NCBI RefSeq assembly: GCF_014203225.1 | Contig: NZ_JACHIO010000014.1 | Span: 62,001-126,000 of the forward strand | Source of the DNA: Granulicella mallensis | Lineage (GTDB): Bacteria; Acidobacteriota; Terriglobia; Terriglobales; Acidobacteriaceae | Direction: 5' to 3' | Length of the DNA stretch: 64,000 bases | Shown here: positions 17,714 to 27,251 of the stretch, one piece after another | Position numbering within the stretch: position 1 is the first letter of the stretch | Layout of the letters: every line of letters starts with the position of its first letter | Program-made: the position numbers and the translations under genes | The notes under the pieces: generated by a model | Database searches by the model: none | What the model was told of the DNA's origin: nothing | Seen by the model: the letters and a program-made list of their open reading frames with translations, nothing else

Positions 17714-18595
17714 TCAAAACTTCCGCAACGGACGCAAAGGCGGCGTGGGCCAACGCTGCGAGCGCATCAACTCGCGCACCTGCTGCTCCCGCTGGACTGC
17801 CGGAGGATGCGAGCGGAAGTAGCCAGCGACGGTCTGCAACGAGATCTGAGCGGCCTCATCGACCGGAGTAGCCGGCTTATCGTCAGACGAATTGGCTTGC
17901 TGCTCCAGCTTCTCGAACTCGCCCAGCAGTTGCAGAATCCCCAGCGGAGAGTAGCCTGCCTTAACCGCAAGCGTGGTGCCATCACGATCGGCCTCCAGCT
18001 CCTGCTCCTTGCTGTAGCCCGCGAGAAAGACCTCCACAGGTAGCCCTACAACAGCGCCGAGCGTTCCCAGTTCGCGCAGGTGCGCCTCTGTCTGCATGCG
18101 CTCCGCGCAGTGCCGCAGGTCGATGTGTTCCACCTCGTGACCAAGCACCGCGGCGAGCGCGTCCTCGCTCTTCATGAGAGCGATCACTCCCTGGCCCACG
18201 AAGACATGTCCGCCGGGAAGCGCGAAGGCGTTCACGAAGGCAGGGTCGGGGATGTAGTGAAACTTCCAGGGCAGCTTACGCCGCGCTCCTGCAGCAGTGC
18301 GCTCGCCAACGGTCTGAAGATAAGCTTCGATGGCGCGATTTTTCGTCGCATCTGCCGGAGACGAAAGCCAGCGTTCTGCATACTCGCTCGCGAGTTCGTC
18401 GCCGAGCGCGATCTCGTCGGCATCGGACATTGGATCGAAGTGCGTGGGAACCCGCGTCGCCTCATGCTGCGCATCCGCCGCAGCCGAGAGGATGCCCTGC
18501 GCCGAAGGCCGTGCAGCGATGCGCTGCCACTGCACAGCCACGATGGCGAAGATGCCCGCGATCACAATAAGGGAAAGAGGAAGCCAGCGTCTCAT
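17714..18595 (-). CDS. M48-family metallopeptidase
   Basis: A 293-residue protein with an N-terminal membrane anchor or signal (LPLSLIVIAGIFAIVAVQW) and an M48 protease domain. The zinc site is LGHEVEHIDLRH (HExxH) around residues 150-161 and the third ligand is in KEQELEADRDG (ExxxD). LPGGHVFVGQGVIAL before it is also typical of BepA/LoiP-like periplasmic proteases. Its start overlaps the stop of the DUF2339 gene by ATGA, so the two are translationally coupled. It probably acts in envelope quality control. Confidence 0.9.
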   Translation of the reverse strand: MRRWLPLSLIVIAGIFAIVAVQWQRIAARPSAQGILSAAADAQHEATRVPTHFDPMSDADEIALGDELASEYAERWLSSPADATKNRAIEAYLQTVGERTAAGARRKLPWKFHYIPDPAFVNAFALPGGHVFVGQGVIALMKSEDALAAVLGHEVEHIDLRHCAERMQTEAHLRELGTLGAVVGLPVEVFLAGYSKEQELEADRDGTTLAVKAGYSPLGILQLLGEFEKLEQQANSSDDKPATPVDEAAQISLQTVAGYFRSHPPAVQREQQVRELMRSQRWPTPPLRPLRKF

Positions 18596-21500
18596 AGGAA
18601 CTTGAGGATCGTCTCCCGGTAACGTGAGTAGAGGAACGAGACCAGCAGCAACGCGAGGCCCATGACGATGAGCGTGAGGATGCGGTCGTTCGTCGAGGCG
18701 TGCCAGATGTCGTAGAGAATAACCTTGCCTACGCCGAGCAGCAACAATCCGAGCCCCGCGAGCCGGTAGCTGCGTTCGCCCACCGTGAGCGCGAAGAGGA
18801 AGGTAATCAAGCCGAGTACAACCCAGCCCGTGGTGATCATGCCGGCGTGCAGTTGGATAAAGAGCAACACCGCAATCAACGCAAGCGGCACAAAGAAGAA
18901 CGGCTGCTCAGGACGAAAGAGCGTGTACCTGCGCCAACCGGACTTCGCATCGACAGCCTGCAGCGCAAACTGCGCACGAATGCGAAAGGCTATCGGCAAA
19001 GCGAGCAACATCAGCACGCAGATAACGCTGACACAGAAGACGCGCGAGCTTGTGAACGCCGTGGCCAGCGGTGCCGGTGAGAAGAGATGGAACATCGACG
19101 CCCGGATCGCAGCAGCCAGCAGCAGTACAAGAGACTGCGCGACGAAGAGCGTACGCTTCAGCCACCAACCGAGAGCGAGGAGCACCAACGCGAAGAGCGC
19201 CCAGGCGACGCCAACCCAATCCGGCCGCACCTCGAAGTAGAGCAGAGCCGTCGCGGCGATCGTCCCGAGCCACGCGGCGATCATGCCCGCATTCTTCTCG
19301 AAACTCGAAACTCGCATCTCGGCACTCGACGGTTCTCCCTGCAATCGCTGATAGACCCAGAAATAGGCGGCGATCAGCGGCAGCACGGTGTAAAGACGTG
19401 GGCTGAGCGTGTGCGATGCATCGCCAACGTTGAGGTTAGAGAACCAGATCCGCACGAAGCTCGCCGCCAACAACGCGTAGCCCTGGTGACGGAAGTAGCT
19501 GCGCCGCAGCATTGTGCCAAGCTCAAACAGCAACAGCCCGAAGACTCCCCAGGCGACGGCAACCGCGACAGGCTCGAGCTCATACCAGAGCAGTGTGCCG
19601 AATAGCGCTGCCGCAGCCCATGAGTAAGCCGGAGCAATGTAGTCACGAGCAAACCCAAGCGCGCGTGTCTTGCGGAGCATGCCCAGGTAGAGCAGAATGC
19701 CGCTGAGCGTTACGGTGATGGCACGCAGCGAGAGCCCATGCCAATGATCCGTAAGAGAGAAATTGAGGATGGCCGCACGAATGATCGCAACCACAGCCAG
19801 CGCATCGGCCTGCGTAGCGAGGTCGCGCGAGGAAAGCCTGTCCGCAAACCAGGCCAGTGCAAGCACGGCGAGCAGCCACACAACGATCGTCCATGTGCCG
19901 GGGAAGCACACCCACAGCCCAGCGGTTGCGGCAATCAAGGCCAGGTACGAAGTAACTCTCAGGCCAACGCGGTCCAGCTCATTCTCTGCAATGTAGCTCC
20001 AGCGCCGCGTGCAGAACTCCGCGTTGAGCCAGAACAAGACGGCAGCACAGAAGAGAGTAATCGCGAGGTGCAGATGATGCGTTGAATCGACATTGGTCTG
20101 GCGGTAGAGAAAGACGGAGGAGACGCCGGTAATCAGCAGTTGCCACGTTGTCGCAAAGCCTGCGAGCACACCCAGCCGCCGGAAGACGACCTCCTTCATA
20201 CGCACGCCGGCGATAAAGAGAACTTCGGCTTCGAGCAGCCAGAGCAACGTCCAGTGCGATCCGCTGAAGCGGAAGGGAATTGAGGCAAGCAGGAACGCAG
20301 AAGCCAGGGTCGAGAGCACGATGAAGGAGCCGCGCCACTTGCGCCGCCCCAGGAAGGCGAGCGCGAACTCGACGATACCGAGGATCAGTAGTCCTCGGAA
20401 CGCCCACTCCGGATGCGACGACTGGTACTTCAACAGCGACAGCAGACCAGCGGAGTTGAGGATGGCCGTGAACGAAGAGACCATCTCCTGGTTGCGCGTC
20501 TTCGGCACGCGCAGCACGTAGAACAGCCGGAAGAGAAGCCAGTAAAACAGCAGGAGCGCCGCACTCGGGATGAACTCGGGGAACGGATGGCCGGGCTGGC
20601 CGCCATCTGGAAGCACGCGATGCAGCCACAGAAAATGATTGAGGTAGACGCCCACAAGGCCCGCGAGACCGAGCTCGAACCAGTATTCACGCGCCGCGAC
20701 ATAGACAAGCCCCAGAGCCAGCAGCGCGCCAGCAACCAGGCTGAACATCGTGACGTGGCTGATGCCCACGGTGACGAACGCCAGCAGAAATGCGAGGCTG
20801 GTAACTACTTGCGACTTGTACTTGAGCGAGTGCGCCACCATCGCCGCGGTAACGATCAGCATCAGGACAAGGTCGATGCCTTGCGAGGACAACACCTGCA
20901 TCGCCTCCACGTGATACAGCGCGAAGGTAACGAAGAAGGTCAGCGCCCAGCCGCCGCCGATCAGTGCGCGCGCGAAGATGCGGTACTGCTGCTTGCGCTC
21001 CAGCAGTACTCCTCCACCCAAAATGGCTAGGCTAAGTACGACCCCAATAGCACTCTTGCCCGCAGGCCCGATCGTACGCAGCAGAAGGCCGAGACCGCCC
21101 GCGAGACCTATGACCAAAATGACGATGCCGAGCTTGTTCAGCCAGTTCTGTCCCAGCCGTTCTTCGATGGAGACGTGCCGTTTCGTCGCCGCTGGAGGGA
21201 GCGTTGTGTGGAGATCTGGGGGAGATGGCAGATCCGGTGAGGCGTTGCCTGCGGATGCGCTCGAGGGGGTATCGGAAGGCTTTTCTAGAAAAGAGGCAGA
21301 AGAAAAATGTGGTGCAAACGAGGCCTGATCGCCGGAAGCATCTTCTTTCGCTAAGAGCACAGGTTCGGGGGCTGCCCCGAATGGCGTCGAAGAGATGTCA
21401 TCTCTGTTGTCTGTGACGGGAGGTGTTAAAGGAGCGAGGTCTTCCTTCGGCTGGACAACCGATGCAGGAAAGGGTCCTCCACGTACGACAGGCGCAGCCG

Positions 21501-21684
21501 TTTGCGGCGCGACAGAGCTCTGTTGTGCTGCAGCAGCCTGCTCCAGCGCAGTCACACGCTGATGCAGACGACCGATCAGGTCGCTGTGCTGTTCGAGCTT
21601 CTTACGGTTAGCGGTTTGCCCCCGGAGCTTTACAAAGAGCCACAGCACCGCGATCACGAGTACAACAATGACAAAGGAGTCCAT
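18592..21684 (-). CDS. DUF2339 polytopic membrane protein
   Basis: A protein of about 1030 residues: an N-terminal helix, a coiled-coil-like stretch (LIGRLHQRVTALEQAAAAQQ), a Ser/Pro-rich linker to about residue 170, then some 25 hydrophobic segments to the C-terminus. Length and pattern match the DUF2339 family. Its role is unknown; coupling to an envelope protease hints at the cell envelope. The ATG at 21684 is preferred; a TTG two codons upstream (21690) also fits. The C-terminus overlaps the M48 gene. Confidence 0.85.
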   Translation of the reverse strand: MDSFVIVVLVIAVLWLFVKLRGQTANRKKLEQHSDLIGRLHQRVTALEQAAAAQQSSVAPQTAAPVVRGGPFPASVVQPKEDLAPLTPPVTDNRDDISSTPFGAAPEPVLLAKEDASGDQASFAPHFSSASFLEKPSDTPSSASAGNASPDLPSPPDLHTTLPPAATKRHVSIEERLGQNWLNKLGIVILVIGLAGGLGLLLRTIGPAGKSAIGVVLSLAILGGGVLLERKQQYRIFARALIGGGWALTFFVTFALYHVEAMQVLSSQGIDLVLMLIVTAAMVAHSLKYKSQVVTSLAFLLAFVTVGISHVTMFSLVAGALLALGLVYVAAREYWFELGLAGLVGVYLNHFLWLHRVLPDGGQPGHPFPEFIPSAALLLFYWLLFRLFYVLRVPKTRNQEMVSSFTAILNSAGLLSLLKYQSSHPEWAFRGLLILGIVEFALAFLGRRKWRGSFIVLSTLASAFLLASIPFRFSGSHWTLLWLLEAEVLFIAGVRMKEVVFRRLGVLAGFATTWQLLITGVSSVFLYRQTNVDSTHHLHLAITLFCAAVLFWLNAEFCTRRWSYIAENELDRVGLRVTSYLALIAATAGLWVCFPGTWTIVVWLLAVLALAWFADRLSSRDLATQADALAVVAIIRAAILNFSLTDHWHGLSLRAITVTLSGILLYLGMLRKTRALGFARDYIAPAYSWAAAALFGTLLWYELEPVAVAVAWGVFGLLLFELGTMLRRSYFRHQGYALLAASFVRIWFSNLNVGDASHTLSPRLYTVLPLIAAYFWVYQRLQGEPSSAEMRVSSFEKNAGMIAAWLGTIAATALLYFEVRPDWVGVAWALFALVLLALGWWLKRTLFVAQSLVLLLAAAIRASMFHLFSPAPLATAFTSSRVFCVSVICVLMLLALPIAFRIRAQFALQAVDAKSGWRRYTLFRPEQPFFFVPLALIAVLLFIQLHAGMITTGWVVLGLITFLFALTVGERSYRLAGLGLLLLGVGKVILYDIWHASTNDRILTLIVMGLALLLVSFLYSRYRETILKFL

Positions 21685-21825
21685 AGGCAATTGCTGATGA
21701 GTATTCCACGAATGCCGTCGGTTTTGTTTGTCGCTGTCCGTCCAAGGGGAGCGATTATTCTGTGGCAGTTATGTCGATCCATGCCCTGCGCACTGGATCT
21801 TCGATTGCCGCTCCTGCAGAAGAGC

Positions 21826-22617
21826 TTAGCTCTTGGTTTTCTCGTAGACGTGCTTGTTGTCTACGATGCCCGCTTTAAAGATCTTCCGAATTCCCTGTCG
21901 CAGTGCGATATCACCCTGTAGAACGAGATCCCGGACGGGTTGTTCCGGCCTGCCACGGAAAGAAGTCACATGGAAGTACTCGTGATCTTCAAGTGGCTTG
22001 GCAGAGAAGTAGTAATTCGATACACAGCAGCGTGAACGATCTACAGTTACCTCGCTTACCGAGTGCCAGGATTTTTCATGAGTGGCCATCAAGGCCAGGC
22101 GATTGAAGTGGCTGGTGATCTCCCGCTGCGGGGCCTTCGGTCCCTCGTCCCAGAGTTCGAGATTGCCACCCTGCTCATGACTCCAATCGGGTGTCACGTA
22201 GTAGAGCAGGTTGAGAACACGGTACCGCTCACGATCCTTATCGTGGGAGTTATCAAGATGGGGATTCAGGAAGTTGCCCTGTGCCATCAAGCTGATTCCG
22301 CCCGCATAAAGCCGGTCGTCTGGAACCATCTCCTGGATTCCTGTAATTTGAGCTACAAGGTCGAGAACGCCAGGATCCTGAAACGCATAAACGATCTCTT
22401 CCAGGATGGGATTGTACTGGTTCATCTGCGCGGCAACGTGCTTGTTTTCGCGCAAGCTCTTCTTCAACGTCATCGTGCTCTTGTCGGGAAAGGCATGAAA
22501 GATTTCGAGCGCCAGTTCTTCCGGTAGAAGATTGTCGATGAAGGAACTCTGAACCGTGTACTTCGGAAATTCGCTGCGCATACGATCAGCCTCCGCTCCG
22601 AGTCTGGCTTGTATCAA
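21826..22617 (-). CDS. 2OG-Fe(II) oxygenase
   Basis: A 263-residue soluble oxygenase of the prolyl-hydroxylase-like superfamily. The iron ligands are visible as NPHLDNSHDKD (HxD around residue 120) and SWHSVSEV (His around residue 185), and an Arg for 2-oxoglutarate in DRSRCCVSNYYFS. The double-stranded beta-helix core is complete and the length is normal. Such enzymes hydroxylate amino acids, proteins or secondary metabolites; the substrate is unknown. It is monocistronic. Confidence 0.85.
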   Translation of the reverse strand: MIQARLGAEADRMRSEFPKYTVQSSFIDNLLPEELALEIFHAFPDKSTMTLKKSLRENKHVAAQMNQYNPILEEIVYAFQDPGVLDLVAQITGIQEMVPDDRLYAGGISLMAQGNFLNPHLDNSHDKDRERYRVLNLLYYVTPDWSHEQGGNLELWDEGPKAPQREITSHFNRLALMATHEKSWHSVSEVTVDRSRCCVSNYYFSAKPLEDHEYFHVTSFRGRPEQPVRDLVLQGDIALRQGIRKIFKAGIVDNKHVYEKTKS

Positions 22618-22919
22618 GGCTGCGTATTCTTTACGATTCCTTACCTATTCTATAGTATTTGTCTCATGGCGGCTTCCGGAATTGGACTGGCTCTTTGGAG
22701 GCCTGCAAAAGCTGATCCGCCGGGCGCATCAAGATCGATACTACGATCATACCTCCTCAAACTTGAAAGTGAGAAACGCCCCCCTAGAGGATGACGGTGG
22801 GATTCGACTCAGGCGATATGTAAGCTTTTCAGGGCGTCGCGGAGATGTTTTACCTTCGACTCGGTCTTCAGTTTGCTCATCATCCCACAGGAAAGCCCAA
22901 GGATGGCTCTCATAGACTT
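22618..22919. other. Intergenic gap without recognised feature
   Basis: About 300 bp between a minus-strand oxygenase gene and the next minus-strand gene. Somewhat A/T-richer than the surroundings. I see no gene, hairpin or repeat I can name. Confidence 0.5.
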
Positions 22920-23450
22920 TTACAGATGCAGGCTGGGGCATTCCACCTGGGGAAGCGGCGGCGAACCGTAGTTGTGGTTCTCGCTCCAGACCATCAGGCG
23001 ATCTCCTGCGGCAGGAATACCGATCCATTGATCAGCCTTAACCTTGACCGTGCCGCAAACCAGTTCCTGCAGTAGTAGTCCTTTGACATACTCCACGGTG
23101 GCGTGGGCTCCCGGTGGATGTCCCAAAGGTGTACCAGCGTACTTCCAGTGCATCGTCGAGCCCAGAGAGAGACTCCGCACTTGTATCGACTTTGAACCGG
23201 CATCGATCTCATCCGGCTGACCGTCTGCAAAGAGCGTGAGATACGCTCCCGCAGGTAACAGTGCGCCATAGGCCTTCCATTCGATGTCCTCAGAGAGCAT
23301 GACCTTTGCCTCGACAAGGGGCACATCTTTCTCGTTGTTCGTCGTCAGCTCAAGATGGCTTCCGGCCGGAATCGTAAGGGTTGGGAACACACGGTTGGAG
23401 GAAAGATTGCATTCCAACAACTGACCGTTGGGGCCCAGTCTCACGCCCAT
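22920..23450 (-). CDS. Conserved hypothetical protein, beta-rich
   Basis: A 176-residue protein without signal peptide or membrane segment. Alternating hydrophobic residues (TIPAGSHLELTTNNEK, ALLPAGAYLTLFADG, SRKSIQ-like strands) suggest beta structure. A stretch of prolines and glycines with HWKYAGTPLGHPPGAHATVEYVK-like spacing lies near residue 105. No family was recognised. It directly adjoins the mnmE-tail remnant at 23532. Composition matches the chromosomal background rather than the island. Confidence 0.6.
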   Translation of the reverse strand: MGVRLGPNGQLLECNLSSNRVFPTLTIPAGSHLELTTNNEKDVPLVEAKVMLSEDIEWKAYGALLPAGAYLTLFADGQPDEIDAGSKSIQVRSLSLGSTMHWKYAGTPLGHPPGAHATVEYVKGLLLQELVCGTVKVKADQWIGIPAAGDRLMVWSENHNYGSPPLPQVECPSLHL

Positions 23451-23531
23451 CGCGCAGGGCCAATGCTAGCGTACGACTTTGACGTCAATCGAACAGCTAT
23501 TAACGTCTCAGGGATACTGCTCAATGTAAAG

Positions 23532-23628
23532 TTACTTGCTGATGCAGAAGGTGGAGAAGATACGTCCCAGGATGCCATCCGTCGTCGTCGCGCCGGTAAG
23601 GGAATCAAGCGGCCGCAGGGCTCCGCGG
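23532..23628 (-). pseudogene. Remnant of an mnmE 3' end
   Basis: From TTACTTGCTGATGCAGAAGG at 23532 this segment follows the last roughly 95 bp of mnmE (30214-30310) at about 85 percent identity by eye, including the stop codon and the ACGTCCCAG and GTCGTCGTCGC segments. It then ends abruptly before a TIGR03435 gene. It is an mnmE fragment, displaced or foreign. A shorter, closer copy lies at 24631. Confidence 0.85.
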
Positions 23629-23646
23629 CTGGAGAAGCTGGGCCTG

Positions 23647-24609
23647 ATGCGGAAGTCTGTGCTGGCCCTGATGATGCTGGCTACCGTTGCCGGACCACTC
23701 CTCTTTGGTGCGCGCTATGGGGAGGTGAGGGCCCAGCAAACGCTGACCGAAGACTGGCAGAAGGCTGCGGGTGGAAAGATGGAGTTTGAAGTGGCTTCGG
23801 TGAGGTTGAACCCGGGGCAGGGTGCGCCGTCGAATTTTCGTTTGAGCCCGGATGATGCCTACGCGCCCACGGGAGGGCTGCTGACTGCGGATGCTCCGTT
23901 GCCGACCTACATCTTCTTCGCGTACAAGATCATGCCCACGCGTGAACAGTTTCAGGCGCTCTTTGGGCAGCTTCCGAAGTGGGTACAGACGGACAATTAT
24001 GAGATCCATGCGCGAGCCGCTACGAAGAATCCGACGAAAGACCAGATGCGCCTGATGATGCAGTCCCTGCTGAAGGAGCGGTTTGGTCTGGTGGCACATC
24101 TTGAGACGCAGGAGACTCCGGTGCTGGAGATGACCTTGCTCAAGCCCGGAACCCTGGGGCCGCAATTGCATCGGCATGAAGATGGGCCAGCTTGCGATGC
24201 CAAGGTCGCAACGGTTCATGGAGCGGAGCTGAAAGAGACGGAAGTCTTTCCAGCGCAATGTGGTGGAGTCGAGGCAGAGAACAGACCAGACCACACGATT
24301 CTGATGGGATCGCGAGACACGACGATGGAGATGATCGCCAAGGCCTTTCAAATTGGCAGGCTGGGCCGCCCAATCATGGATGCGACCGGATTAACCGGGA
24401 AGTATGACTTCACCCTGAAGTGGACGCCGGCCCATGGCGATTTCGGACAGAGGCCTCAGCCGGGATCCCCAGACGAACCTGCGTCTGATTCTCAGGGAAC
24501 GACCTTTCAGGAAGCGGTGAAGGAGCAGCTTGGATTGAAGCTGAAGCCGGGGAAAGCTCCGCTGAAGGTGCTAGTGATCGATCATGTGGAGCGGCCTTCG
24601 ATGGATTAG
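23647..24609 (+). CDS. TIGR03435 family protein
   Basis: A 320-residue protein of an Acidobacteria-expanded family of unknown function. After a hydrophobic N-terminus ([21 protein letters not shown]) comes the family opening [35 protein letters not shown] and [15 protein letters not shown] follow, and the end is [12 protein letters not shown]. The open frame continues upstream into the mnmE remnant, so the ATG at 23647 is chosen. The N-terminus resembles the hinge between M56/BlaR1 sensor and TIGR03435 parts in fused relatives, so this may be the tail of a truncated fusion (inference). Confidence 0.82.
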   Translation: MRKSVLALMMLATVAGPLLFGARYGEVRAQQTLTEDWQKAAGGKMEFEVASVRLNPGQGAPSNFRLSPDDAYAPTGGLLTADAPLPTYIFFAYKIMPTREQFQALFGQLPKWVQTDNYEIHARAATKNPTKDQMRLMMQSLLKERFGLVAHLETQETPVLEMTLLKPGTLGPQLHRHEDGPACDAKVATVHGAELKETEVFPAQCGGVEAENRPDHTILMGSRDTTMEMIAKAFQIGRLGRPIMDATGLTGKYDFTLKWTPAHGDFGQRPQPGSPDEPASDSQGTTFQEAVKEQLGLKLKPGKAPLKVLVIDHVERPSMD

Positions 24610-25091
24610 CTATCTCGCGTAAAGTAGTTTCTACTTGCCGATGCAGAAGGTCGAGAAGACATGAATCGCCTTTATTCATAATAGTAAGATAAAAGCGGCT
24701 CGCGCTGGAGACATACCGGAGACATAAGATGCCTTTGCATTTCCGCTTAACAATTTGTAGGCATCGATTGCAAACATATTTGCGCACGGCTCTCCGGTTG
24801 GATCACTCCGAGGCACAAAGCAGTTGGGGGTTTCACAATTCGGCACTTGAACTTGACCGGAAATCTGGCGCAGGTTCAGTTGTCCGGCCTCGCCGCTCCC
24901 TGAGAGGCGTAAACCGATTTTTGTCTTTCGATTAGCCTCTAATCTTAGGAAAGAGGCGCAGAGTTTGCCCAAACCGGCTACGAGTCGTTCAAAGCACTAC
25001 ATCGAGGCCTAGCTCCTGTCGCCACGCTACATGACACGCCTCGATGAAATTGCCGACGTTCGGGCTTAGCTTGGATACTCTAAAAACTTAA
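24610..25091. other. Left flank of the island, no clear gene
   Basis: About 480 bp containing the mnmE-tail repeat at 24631. A minus-strand frame at 24676-24972 (98 codons, two Cys pairs: NCETPNC and EPCANM) has no recognised family and no good ribosome-binding site; it may be a gene fragment. Composition is clearly A/T-richer than the chromosome. Confidence 0.5.
24631..24660 (-). repeat. mnmE-terminus direct repeat, likely attachment site (distal)
   Basis: Matches the last 30 bp of mnmE at 30214-30243 in 27 of 30 positions, including the stop codon (TAG in place of TAA). The two copies bound 5.58 kb of accessory genes. The 3' end of mnmE is a known insertion site for SGI1-type integrative elements. 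Confidence 0.8.
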
Positions 25092-26114
25092 TTGGACTCA
25101 AACATATTAAGCTTGGTGACAACAATTCAGCGTGCAGAAAAGAGAGATTCAGTGGAACGGCTTCGTTACTCTGTCAGTTTGGTGAATCAAGGAAAACATC
25201 GCTTTTACACGCTCACCATGCCGAGCGACGTACTCGCGGAAACTTGTTTTGTATCTAGTCGTGACGAAGACCCGAAGGCTGGCTTTCAGAGGCATCTCGA
25301 CGCTGACCGAGCACAAGCGATCGCGGAATATATCGATAGTGGACACGGAACCATCCCCACGTCCATCATCCTGTCCGCCCAGCCCCAGGCAGAACTCAAG
25401 GACGTAGGGAAGGGCAAGACGATCGAAATCGTGAAAAGTCCAAAAGCGTTTCTCATTCTCGATGGGCAACACCGCGTGTATGGGTTTTCAAAAGCAAAAA
25501 CCAAGATCTTGCGAATTCCAGTCGTGATTTACAACGACCTTTCGCGCAAAGATGAATCGCGGCTGTTCATTGACATCAACACAAAACAGCGGCCTGTGCC
25601 TAATGAACTGTTGCTCGACATTAAAAAATTAGCCGAATACGAGACCGACAACGAGCAAATTCTCGGGGAAGTTTTTGATCTTTTTCAGGACAGCCCCGCA
25701 AGCCCACTAATGGGCCTAATGAGCCCTGCGGCGAAGGCGAGCGGGAAAATCTCACGCGTGACCTTCAACGCGGCGTTAAAGCCACATCTAGCTATCTTCT
25801 CTAGTCTTTCGTCAGAGGAGAGTTTCGAGGCCCTCGCCGCGTACCTGTCTGCGTTGATTGAGAGTGGCAAACAGCTAAAGGTTTTAGATCACATCACAAA
25901 ACCTCAGGTATTTCGTGCCGTCATCTTCTTATTTGGGGATGTTGCTCAAAAGGTCCAGGATCGACATGGGAAGGATTACAGCGCAGCAAACTTTAACGAA
26001 ATCCTTAGGCCAATGTTTCAACGCCTGAAAAATAGCCTTTGGAATGACACGACTTCATATGTGAAGCTTCATGCGCAAATGGCTGACGCCCTGAAGACGA
26101 CTTTCACTCTCTAA
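25092..26114 (+). CDS. DGQHR-domain protein, DndB-like
   Basis: A 340-residue protein carrying the diagnostic FLILDGQHRVYGF motif at about residues 120-132, preceded by FQRHLDADRAQAIAEYI and followed by SRLFIDINTKQRPVP, all features of the DGQHR/DndB family. DndB regulates phosphorothioate modification of DNA; other DGQHR proteins lie in islands with unknown roles. There are no dndA/C/D/E genes here, so a Dnd role is unlikely. The start codon is TTG at 25092; no ATG gives a full-length protein. One base separates its stop from the next gene, so the two form an operon. Confidence 0.85.
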   Translation: MDSNILSLVTTIQRAEKRDSVERLRYSVSLVNQGKHRFYTLTMPSDVLAETCFVSSRDEDPKAGFQRHLDADRAQAIAEYIDSGHGTIPTSIILSAQPQAELKDVGKGKTIEIVKSPKAFLILDGQHRVYGFSKAKTKILRIPVVIYNDLSRKDESRLFIDINTKQRPVPNELLLDIKKLAEYETDNEQILGEVFDLFQDSPASPLMGLMSPAAKASGKISRVTFNAALKPHLAIFSSLSSEESFEALAAYLSALIESGKQLKVLDHITKPQVFRAVIFLFGDVAQKVQDRHGKDYSAANFNEILRPMFQRLKNSLWNDTTSYVKLHAQMADALKTTFTL

Positions 26115-26115
26115 T

Positions 26116-27090
26116 ATGTCACTCGTATCAGATGCCATTCGGCAACTATGGCTCCCGCGAATTCAGACCGTCGTAGGCAGGCCCCTTAAGGGCTTTGGCC
26201 CCTTCGTGCTTGATCAGAAATACCAGATTCACGTAGCCCCCACAAATAAAAGCGCCGAACTGGTTTACGCGGATGAAATGGTGGTATTAAAGGCCTTCGC
26301 TTTCGACACCACCCGATTTGCAACGGCGGCAATCGAGTCCATGGCAGACGAGCCCGCGCATGCGGCTCTTCCAAAATCTACTGCTTGGCTACTCATCCGC
26401 AGCTATTACGCGGCGTTTTTTGCCGCTCACGCAATCGCCCGAATGCTGGGCGTGAGCTACACACGGTTTGAGCCCAAGCACTGCAAAGCTATCGGGAAGA
26501 TCGCAAACTTGTTCGCGGAGAGTGTCGGCAATCCATTACCGCCGCAGCTGTCGGGCGGTCTCTACAGGTGTGAGGTTTCTCGGAACAAGAAAGCCGTGAC
26601 CTGCAGCCTTTTAGGCGATAGCGGCGGTGGCTCACATGAGATTTTTTGGGAAAGCTTTCAGGCTTTGCTAAGAGGCGTTGCAAACGATTTGCTCACATCA
26701 AACATTGGTCTGCCGGAGAACAATCAGATGGCATCTCAAGCTATCGACGTTCTCTGCGACGTGATGAACATTCGCGGGAAACAGGGCGCATGGCTGTCAG
26801 TTGTGCGTAATGAGATCAACTATCAACAAGCCTGGGGTTGCTGGTACCCCTATAACCATCAACTGGAAAAAAGTGCGTTCACAGTCGCCCGAGCCAATAA
26901 GTGGCTCGATGATTTGCCCAATATTGGGTTGGCGGTCGGGAATGCTGAAGTCCAACGCTTTCAGGGGGCGACCTCGTTTCTTGTGAGCCTGTGCCGGGAG
27001 ATGGCAGTCGACATGGCGTCTCGCGCTCCATCAAGAGGAAGCAGTTTTCACAGCGTCGGTGTTCTCGCGATTCTCAAACTTTTAGAGTGA
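26116..27090 (+). CDS. HEPN-like partner of the DGQHR protein
   Basis: A 324-residue soluble protein translated from an ATG one base after the DGQHR stop. Residues 93-112 (LIRSYYAAFFAAHAIARMLG) look like the first helix of HEPN domains, where RxYYAxFxAA is common. VVRNEINYQQAWG near residue 230 could be the second helix, but the catalytic RxxxxH of HEPN ribonucleases is not present in standard form. The pairing and the island setting suggest a two-component module. No firm family assignment is made. Confidence 0.65.
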   Translation: MSLVSDAIRQLWLPRIQTVVGRPLKGFGPFVLDQKYQIHVAPTNKSAELVYADEMVVLKAFAFDTTRFATAAIESMADEPAHAALPKSTAWLLIRSYYAAFFAAHAIARMLGVSYTRFEPKHCKAIGKIANLFAESVGNPLPPQLSGGLYRCEVSRNKKAVTCSLLGDSGGGSHEIFWESFQALLRGVANDLLTSNIGLPENNQMASQAIDVLCDVMNIRGKQGAWLSVVRNEINYQQAWGCWYPYNHQLEKSAFTVARANKWLDDLPNIGLAVGNAEVQRFQGATSFLVSLCREMAVDMASRAPSRGSSFHSVGVLAILKLLE

Positions 27091-27251
27091 TGCCTCGCCC
27101 GTCCCTAGTCCACGGCCAGCCAGGTAGGATGAAGTTGCAACAATAACGGCTTCGGTATCCGTTACTCCGTGAAAGATTTCATTATCGCGGAGATGAACAA
27201 CCCCGACACAACCGCGTAGGTCCTTACTTCGCAACCGCAGAGGAGGTAGAG

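Noticed and set aside
24676-24972. 98-codon minus-strand frame with four cysteines in the island flank
   Set aside because: No recognised family and no ribosome-binding site; possibly a gene fragment, so only mentioned in the gap entry.
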